Positions 1-9,800 of a stretch of DNA of 64,000 nt are shown one piece after another. Both the position numbers and the translations under genes were made by a program. Source of the DNA: Lytechinus pictus (taxonomy: Eukaryota > Echinodermata > Echinoidea > Temnopleuroida > Toxopneustidae); NCBI RefSeq assembly GCF_037042905.1, contig NC_087249.1:51924901-51988900 (forward strand), in the 5' to 3' direction. The stretch's first letter is position 1. Each line of letters opens with the position of its first letter. Under the pieces are notes generated by a model, which saw only the letters and a list, made by a program, of their open reading frames with translations, was not told the DNA's origin and searched no databases.

Positions 1-280
1 GTATACTCTTAGAAATATATTAGAGGGTAAATTACATTAAACAGCCAATTTGGAATCATTTTAGTTTTTTTTTATAAAACTGTTTAAGGTAAAGAAACTT
101 TCTGGGAATCCCTTTTCAAGAGGGTTCCTAATACGGGACAAAAGGTTTCAATACGCACCCTTTTTATTCAAGAAGCGTAAACGCTCTTTATCTAACAAAA
201 ATACAAATGTTACCTAAATATTGTAGAGGTCAAAATAATGATCAAAGTGATGGGAGAAAATGGTACAGGAAAATTTCGGG

Positions 281-563
281 CACTGGTGGGTCCAGGAGGA
301 GGGGGGGGGGGGGGGGCACAGCCGGCCCGTGCCCCCCTTTCGAGAAGCAAAATTAAATTTTTTAAAGTAAAAATGCCGTTAAAACAGAAGTGTGCCCCCC
401 CCCCTCTCTTTGAAAGTGAAGACCTTCTTTTTTTTTGCTTGTTATTTTTTCGGGGACGCAATATCCTAATTTTTGGTTAAAAGAACTTTTTTCTTTGCTT
501 GTAAAATTTTTCCTAGGAAAAATGTGCCCCCCCCCCCTTTGGAAAATCCTGGATCCACCCCTG
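281..563. mobile_element. hAT-like non-autonomous element with 8-bp target duplication
   Basis: The element is bounded by an exact 8-bp direct repeat ATTTCGGG at 273-280 and 564-571. Its ends are CACTGGTGGGTCCAGGA on the left and, read inward from the right, CAGGGGTGGATCCAGGA. CAG-type ends with an 8-bp duplication are typical of hAT elements. The inside is G/C homopolymer runs plus a T-rich module ('gaccttcttttttttt' followed by 'gcttgt') that recurs in the element at 16194-16516. No coding capacity. It lies in an SLC6 intron or beyond. Confidence 0.75.
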
Positions 564-714
564 ATTTCGGGCAAAATCATTCAAAGATATTCTTAACGAC
601 GACCTATTAGTTTTCAATTCAAAATCATAATATAAATTTTGAACAAAGCATTAATGTATTCCGTGAAAACGATTCCAGTGAAATATCTGAAATATATTAT
701 TATTAAAAGTCTAC

Positions 715-827
715 CTGACTATCCAGACCAAGAGTAATCAACATGAAGAAGAACAATATAGACCAGAGTTGAGGGACAGGTAGACGGGACAGGGCCTCAG
801 GGTACACCTTGAAGGCTAGTCCAGGAC
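715..827 (-). CDS. SLC6 exon: loop and start of TM8
   Basis: The acceptor is ttatcag|GT and the donor is CAG|gtagac. The 113 nt begin in phase 1 and complete a Gly codon. They encode a segment starting [17 protein letters not shown] and ending in [10 protein letters not shown], the family's TM8 region containing sodium-site-2 residues. This is the last exon in the window; the next exon must lie left of position 1. Confidence 0.92.
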
Positions 828-3800
828 CTGATAATGGAACAGTCGGGGGTGGTGACGAGAGAGTTAGACAGAGATCGATAGAGTGAGAAAGAGAGAAGCA
901 ATTATGAGGAAGGGGAAGGGAGGACAGCAAGTGTAAGAAATGTGAAGAGAGATAGAAAGGGGATTAGAGGGGAAGAGAGAGAGAGAGGGGGAGAGGGGTA
1001 CATGAAATAGAAAATTTGAAGAGTCATATTAACAAAAAGCTATATAATGATAGTAGGCCTACTGGTGACCAGGATCTCTTATGGATTTTTGGAAGTGAAA
1101 CAATTACCAAAGTACCAAATTGCATGTGCCGAGAGTCTTATAATGAATCTGACACTCTGTTCCTGTTCCTTTCATACGGGGTATTCTCTTTCTCAAATTT
1201 CTTGATATTTCTGAAGATTTACTCCAATATGGAACTAATTGTCTCGCTCCCATTCTTTTTATGGAAGTCTCACAAACAAACAACTTAATCAGGAATAAGG
1301 AAAATTAATTGGGTCTCTTTGGATGTCTTACCGTCGTCCACGACGTCTTCGACATCTAGCCCGCTATCGTGAGCCATAAAACCCAAGACAGAGAAGATTA
1401 CGAAGCCAGCGAATATACTTGTCCCACAGTTTATGACTGAAACAGTAAGGGCATCCCTTCAAGCGCCATACAATAAAAAAATGTTGAAAATCAAAATTTT
1501 GTTAAATCATTCAGATTGAAAAAAGGAAAGTTCAAATGCATCAAATCCAACGGAGAGTTCTAAGGAATGGTAATTGTTCAGTGACACAATGGTCATGATG
1601 GTAACGTCGAAGCTGGGACGTTTTAGGACAAGATCGTATAAGTAGCCGGTGGCCCTTCTGTCATAGCAGTAGAATGCAGTATACAAACTTGACGTTCATG
1701 CAAGGGACAATACTAATTGTCCATCAAGTTTTCCTGGGTGAATGACACACCAGGTCATGCTTTGAATATCACTTGGGTTTTCGTGCCAGCATAGAATAGG
1801 GAATAGGATGAACAGTTTAAAAAATTTTATTTAGCATGCACTAGACTATTTTATCCAGCTGAAAAAAAATAATTAAAAAAAAAATACCTTCAGGATGATC
1901 CTTCTTCTCACTTTAATACCAACCTGTAAACATTGTTCTTGAATTTGTTGTAGCTTGAAAGTGTGATGTTAGTTCCAAAAGACAGTCCTAATGAGTAGAA
2001 TATCTGGTTTGCAGCATCCTTCCATGGCTATATAGTGGAAAGTAAAACTGATGAATTTTACAACATGTATCGATTCTCATTGCCTGTACAAACTTTTGTC
2101 ATTTGGATATTATGTTTTAATAGCAAAAGAGGGTGCTCTCTTCCTGGATCATCGTTTAGGGATATGCTAGCTATTATGGCAAAACAATCATTATTTCGCC
2201 ATATTGACCACCAAGACGAACAAAGTGACGTCATTTTCACAATCCAATAATTAGGATATTACTAGTCTTACAAGCCCAGGTATTTAAATTTTTAACGCAT
2301 TTTGGAAAATAAGGCAGGCGGTTACCCCTATCCCCTCCCCTCCGTGACGCTACATTGTTTTTTTTTTATTCACATTGACTTGTGACATCTTTCATTATAA
2401 CGTATACTATTATTATGTCTTGTGTAGTTCATGCTCGCGCGGTCAATAATGAGCGCTTATTTTCTACCTTAAAGATTCAGTTTCAACAGATCAAACCGCA
2501 TAATAATTATTTTGTGTTAATTAATTCATTACTATTGTTTTTGTTTTCCTCTAATTATGATTTAATGAGGGCTTATTTAAAAGTTTAATTTTATGGGTGC
2601 ACCAGCCAATGTGGAAAGTTTTTCTTTTAGTTGATCCTCTGGCGTTGACTGGTGCTCAATTTCATAAATATTTTGTTTCAACCATCTGATGCTTCCGGTC
2701 TTCATTGTATTTTTTTAACAACTTGCCTGCAAGTAAAGTAAATAAATAAAAAACTAAATAAAAATAAATGAATTATCTTGCCAGAACTTTTAAACAGAGG
2801 GTGTGACTGACAAACCTCTACTTTCAGAAGCCTTTGGAAATCTGGTCGGATATAGAAAAGGATGCCTTTGGCTGCGCCGGGGAGAGTGACACCACGGAAG
2901 AAAAGAATGAGGAGAACCACGTAAGGGAAGGTAGCCGTGAAGTACACCACCTGACGTATGAAAAAAATAAATGAAATGATAGAGGTTGCGATTTCCAAAG
3001 CTAGGATTCGGGTAATGGTATTGATATTTATATTTATTTTCCATAACATAACATAAAAAAAACCAATACAAGGTAAATGTATGTACATTATAAAAATGAA
3101 AGGTGTAGCGAAATGGCTGGATAAGCCCACTCAGATTTGTTGATTATAACAAAGCTGTTCTTAATTCCCTTGGGTCCAGAGCATACATAACAAAATATAC
3201 TGTACATGACAACAACAAAAAAGCATGATTTCAGATTTCCAAGCAAGATATTTGACAATGAAACCCAATGTTTGAATCGTTTTGAATGTTTTGAATCGCA
3301 TCATTCCTAAAATATACAAGAAGAGGCATGGAATATTACTTCAGCCATTGGCGAAGATACACAGGTGACGAATGTTGTAGGCGGAGTCCGGTCTGGGGCC
3401 CCGTTTCATAAAGATTTACAACTAACTTTGCCATTATTGTACCCACCCTGTAAACTTGACCTTGATTGTAATTCTGCTGAGACTAGTGACAATGGTGTCA
3501 TGGCAAATTTTCAGTTGTGACTCTTTAAGAAACGCCCCGGGGTCAATAGTCAATAGGGGCGTCGATCCATTTTTCAGATGGGGGGGGGGGGGGCAAAATC
3601 ATAAAATTAACTTTCAAAAGGCGCTCGATCACACAAAAGAAACAAACTCACACACACGTATTTATGACTCATGAGATAGAGACACATATCTCACCAACAA
3701 ATTAATGCGAGCGCGAAGCACGAGCTGAAATTTGTTGTTATACTGACCTGAAAACAGGAAAAAGGTGCCTCTTTAGGACTGTTTGTAGTAACTCAGGAGG

Positions 3801-6800
3801 AGGATACAAATCTCACTACACAGATAATGCGAGTGCCGAGAGCGAGCTGAAATTTCTTTACATTGATCTGAAAGCTTGATATTCTAAGCATTTTTGGTAC
3901 CAATGATTAAGATGTGTATCTTTAAAAAAAAAATAGATGCGAGCGCGAAGCGCGGGCTGAAAATTTCGATATTTCAATCTGAAAAAATTGACAGTTTAAT
4001 GGACGTTTTTAATAAAGAACAGGATATATATCCAACAAAAGATTATTGCAAATCGAAGCGGGAGTTCTTTTGAGGTTTAGAACTGAAAACGGGACATTCT
4101 ATTCACCTATTTATTCATGAAAAGTATGGGTTTTTGCTACCATAATGATGCGAGCGCGAAGCGCGAGCTGAAAATTTTTATATTCCAATCTGAAAAGCGG
4201 ACATTTTGAGCACGAGTTTAAATAAAGAACGAGTTGTGTTTCTCAATCTCGCTTGCTGATTTCTTTATAACATTACAATCTTTTTTTATTTTTTCACATG
4301 CGGAATTATTGGGGAGGGGGGCAAAACGATATGTTTGCCCCCCAATATTTTCATTGGTGGGGCGATCGCCCCCCCTGCCCCCCCCCCCCCCAGGATCGAC
4401 GCCTCTGATAGTCAACAACAGGGGGCTGCACCCTACAAGCTCTGCTTTTTTATAGCAGCTTCCTCCATTCCCAAACCGGCATATAAGATAATTTTTATTA
4501 TAATTATTGAACATAAAGAAATTTGCTATACATTTTCCTGCTTTAATTTGCATATCAAAATGTATGAAAAATTGTTAATGGAATAAACGAAACGAAATGA
4601 AATGAAACAAAATGCGATTCATCATTAACTATTCTGTTGGTCAAGAATTTACTCCTAGAATACGGACAATATGAGTTTATTTCTTTTTTTTTCTAGTCGA
4701 GTCGTAAAATTATCACTTGAATTGCCATCAACAGACATGTAGTCGTTCTCTCTCCGTTAAACCATGGACGTCTCCCTCTCACGTCCCTGGTTTAACATGA
4801 CCCAACGTTCTACCGTTTAATAAACCCTTTACTCACCTTTCCGACTGATTTGACCCCTTTGAAGATGCAGAAATAGACGATAAGCCAAGATCCGACAAAA
4901 GCTCCAAACATGTCCCAGTTCATGGATCCCATGTCTCCAATATCTCCCGAGAGATGATGAACCCGGTGTCTGATTCATACAGAAATATTAAAATGAACTT
5001 TGTTTATCAATAATTTATACATTTTGTGAATGGTCAGCCAATGCGCGAAATTCAGATATGCTGTTAGTTATTCACAAACTTAATTTGGGAGTAAAAAGTT
5101 ACACTCTAACCTTCAAGGATTTAAAATCAATTCAGAAAAGCTGTGAATAGTGACCAGCGGAATATTGGATACAGGGGCCGCAAAACGGTTTTCAAAGTGG
5201 GGGGGGCTGAGCCAAAAGTGGGGGGGGGGGCTGACCATGCTAAAAATCACAATCATATGGTCAATTTTAAGTTTTTGTACACGGTTTTGGAAAAAAGTGG
5301 GGGGGGGGGGGCTGAAGCCCCCCCCCCGGTTCCGCGGCCCCTGGGATTATTAACCCTAAAAGAGCCGGGTTTTTGAAACCATCATGATCTCACAGCCCTT
5401 TTACATTAGCTGGGTTTTTTAGGGTTAAGGATCAAGAACTTTTTAATCTCAAACGATTTAAATTCAAGTCTTTTTGAAGTCTTAGCTTTACATTAAAATC
5501 CAAAGTGTTTAAATATAATTCTAACATTCTAATGGTCATTATTCACAGCTATTCTGAAGAACTCAGCCTGTATTGATATTATCTCATAACTGCGCTATTG
5601 ATGAATTATCTCATGTAAAATAGCACAGGAACTGAAAATCGTACGTACGTGTGTCATTGGAAATATAGTTCAATTCTTTGTTTCTAAAGACATCGTGTAT
5701 AGAGGTATAGATATGTTCCTGGAATGAAGAATTTGATAGAGCTTGTGAGGCAGAGGCCTCTCCTGCCTAGATGAAAGAAAGGGTGTCATTTCCATGTTGC
5801 ATTCTATCGAAGAAACGGGCTTTTTTATTTTAAATTAATTTTGTGAAATTGTACATTCATTAAACTGCACTGCACGAAGTAATACTTGACACTCTTCCCG
5901 CCTTGATTCCAAGAGAGTCCTGGCCCCGTAACACAAAGGTTAGCGATTAATCGCTAACTTGACAGATCAATTCTGATTGGTTCCCAGTCAGTCTACTGCG
6001 AAAAACGCGCATGCAACGATGATCTTGATAGGCCATTCCATTAAAGGGATGGTCCGGGCTGAAAATATTTATATCTCAATAAATAGAGTAAAATTCACAA
6101 AGCAAAATGCTTAAAATTTCATCAAAATCGGATAACAAATAACGAAGTTATTGAATTTTCAATTTACCAATATTTTGTGAAAACAGTTATGTGCACATCC
6201 TTATGAATATTCATTAGGTGGGCTGATGATGTCTTATCCCCACTTTCCCTTTTCTTATATTATTACATGAAATTATAATTGATTTATTCTTTTCATATAT
6301 TTGTAAATGATGTGTCTCCATTATATGATGAAATAAGTTGCGGCAATAAATAACTAATGCACTTAATCAGTTGTCAATCCAATTGTTTTAGGCTTGTTAG
6401 AAAATTTTTGAACAAACCTATATAATTTCATATAATAAAATACAAAAGAACAAGTGGGGATATGACATCATCAACCCACGTAATGAATATTCATGAAGAC
6501 ATGCCTGGAACTGTGTCACTGGAAAAATGCAAAACTTTAAAATTCAATAACTTCGATACTTGTTATCCGATTTTGATCAAATTTTCAGCATTTTGCTCTG
6601 TGAATTTTACTCTTTTTAATGAGATATAAATATCTCCAGCCTGGACCATCCCTTTAAGCGATTAATCACTAAACTTTGTGTTACGGAACCCTAAATATTA
6701 TTGAAGGAAATGGGGGGGGGGGGGGCAGGGGGCGGGGCTGGGTTATAGGCCTATACTCACTGCCAGTATTCTTCGCTAGGTCGAACCGAGTGTGTGAGGT

Positions 6801-9800
6801 TGAATGTATTGTTTAAGCTGGATTCGAAACAGTTTTCTGTGTTCCAGTAGTTGTTACAGTTGGACCAAGGCAATGTGGACTGACAGGAAGCTCCCAAGAA
6901 ATAGAGCGCCCAAGCTACGAGGACGTTGTAGTAGATGGAGACCAATGCGTTCAAAATCATCATGCCTATCCCCAATCCTATGATAGATGGCAAACCGGAT
7001 TGTTTACACAGTAAAAAAACGCTGCTTAAAAAAATTCAGCCTGTGACAAGTTAAGTCGTCACTCTAACAACAAGTTGTTCAAACTTTTTTAAATTACATG
7101 TTTAAAAGTTTGAACGAATTGTTAAAAAATTTAAACTATAGTTCGACAGGCTTAAAATCGTGCTTATGTTTTTTAACATCGCTTTTAAACATCCAGTGTG
7201 TCAATTCAACCCAAATATCTATATAACTATAACTGGGATCCGGTATGCCATATAGGGGCAGTCTCTATTATGCCCGCTCCCTCCCTGGTTCAAAACTTTC
7301 TTTGTAAGTTCTATATGGGTGGCCTGTTTTCCCATTTCTAGTGTATACGACGTCGGGCATTTAACAAAGGATCATTTCCATTAAGAATTTTCTCAATACA
7401 TATAACACATAATTCAAACATAAAAAAAATATATTATACGTAATAATTGTCCAATATACAATATAATTCTAACCAATTTCTCATAGGGGGCAAAATAACA
7501 CCTTGATAATCTTCAACGATTGATTTCAGTTTTTTGTTGTTGTTATATTCAGGGGTGTGTTCTCACCTCTAAACATAGGAGCAATATTCCAGCAGCCGAT
7601 GCAACCAAGACTTGAGAATTGTCCTATGGATAGCTCGATGGTGTAAAGTGGGGCACCAGCAATGGCCAAGAAGATGATGTACGGGATGAGAAACGCACCT
7701 GTATTAGATTCCGAAGAATAATTGATGGAGTCAAGTTAAACATACTATACAGGACTGCAAGTCCAAATGGACGGTACACTCTTAAAATGTTGGGCAACAT
7801 ACTGTTCACAAAAAGATTTACCCAACTCGGGGTCGTTTTCAACCAATACTGTGTAGTTTTTTACCCAAAGCACACATTATTGGTTTAAAACTACCCAGAA
7901 TTTGATAAAGTTTTAACCCGGGAAGGGGGGGGGGGGCACTTACATTGACGAGTGGATACCTTGCGCGACCAAAAAAACACGTAAAAGGATGTCTAGCTTT
8001 TTCAAGATAGGGCTCGTTACGTACGTAACGTAATAAGGGTGTCAAAAACACTAAAATATTGAAAACTTGTTTAGGGTCAAATTTGTGAGGGTATTAAAAA
8101 AGTGTTATAAAGGATGTATACTTTTTGCCCCAACAGTCAACACTACGTGTTTAGAGTACGATTTGCTCGAGGTGTGGGAGGTGGTAAACCCAATGATGTA
8201 GGTAAAGGTAAAACGACCGACGTCCGTGACATATACATGTAATATCGCTGTACTTGTTTAGGGGTTTAATTCAGGAAATACTTGCCAATAGTATGGTTTT
8301 GTTTCCAATACTTGTTAAGGGTAGGGTTTCACATGCCAATACTTGTTAAGGGGTGCATTTTAAAAAACATGGTAAATACTTGTTTAAGGTGCTCTTCGAG
8401 ACCCCATGGTCGCGCATGTTATCCAATCGTCAATGGAAGTGCCCCTCCCGGGAGTTTTAACTAATTGTTGTGTGGACAGTATGTACGTGGCCCAACATTT
8501 TTAAGAGTGTACCTGTTCGTCTAGAATAACAACTTAGCCTTGAATGATGATGATGATGATGACGATGATGACGATGATGACGATGAAGATGGTGAGGATG
8601 ATGAAGATGATGATGATGATGATTACGGATGATGATAGTGATGATGATGATGACGATGATGATGATGATGATGACGATGAGGATGAAGATGATGATGATG
8701 ATGATGGCAAGCATGATGATGGTGATGATGGTGATACTGATGATATTATGACAATAATGACGACAACGATGATGATGATGATGATGATGATGATGACGAT
8801 GAAGATGATGACGATGAGGATGAAGATGATGGTAATGAAGATGATTTCGGTGGGAGTGGCGGTGGTGGCAGTGATGGCAACAATAATATTTATAATGCTT
8901 ATTGTGATGATGATGATAGCGATTGTGAAAAGTGTCAGTCTTCGGTCGGGAAATTACAAGGCCTATATTACGATCGATAATAATTATATTTGAGGTTCGT
9001 CATGGGATTGTATGTTCATCAGTTATGTAGGTCTATTGATGTATTTATGGACATTCTAGCTTACTAAATTTACTCATTATCTAATACGGTTATCACTGAT
9101 TTAAGTTGTATATTCGCCAATTATCTCTATATTTGTATGTATAATTAATTGTTCGTAATGGTGTTTTCACTCTCAGTTTCTTCGTTGTTCTTTTACTGAG
9201 ATATCTTGTACTTATATTCTTTTTTTTTGTCTTCTTTCTTAGCGCTTTGAAACTTCCGTATAAAGCACTTTATAAATTTTGTATATCATTATTATTATCA
9301 TTACACGCAATAAAAAAATTCAAGCATAAAATGTGACTTTGGCTTATCCAGGCTGCGATAGGGATTTTTATACCGACACTCAATTATAAATCACGGTAAG
9401 AGAAAAAGGTTTAGGGGAAGGCGGGGTAAGTTGAGCATAGGGGCAAGTTGAGCCACCACCCCCAGGCTAATAATGAATGAGTCAGACAATGTGGTGGTGT
9501 CATGTATTGATGACCCATTGCATAACCCTTAACCCCACCACTTTGTTTTCAACTTTGAAACAAAAAGTATTTTTTTAGAGGGAAAAATACAAATTTCAGC
9601 CAAAAAAGTAAAAAAGGGTGTGAAATAGATAAGTGCTTTATACCCACACACGTCTTTAAATATATTATAGAAATAAGAACAATATTGTTAGTCCAGGTAT
9701 GGATTCTCATTTTTGTCATAGTCTTTTACATGATGAATGCGTAAGAAATGTGTGGATGTGAAAATATCTCAATAAGTTCGGACTGGGGTAATTTAAGCCA

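Noticed and set aside
2702-3130. 142-codon minus-strand frame
   Set aside because: Only 2816-2950 is coding (SLC6 TM5 exon); the rest is intron read through the splice sites.
8457-8993. Asp/Met-rich and His/Ile-rich open frames
   Set aside because: Direct translation of a GAT microsatellite; no start context or flanking exon structure.
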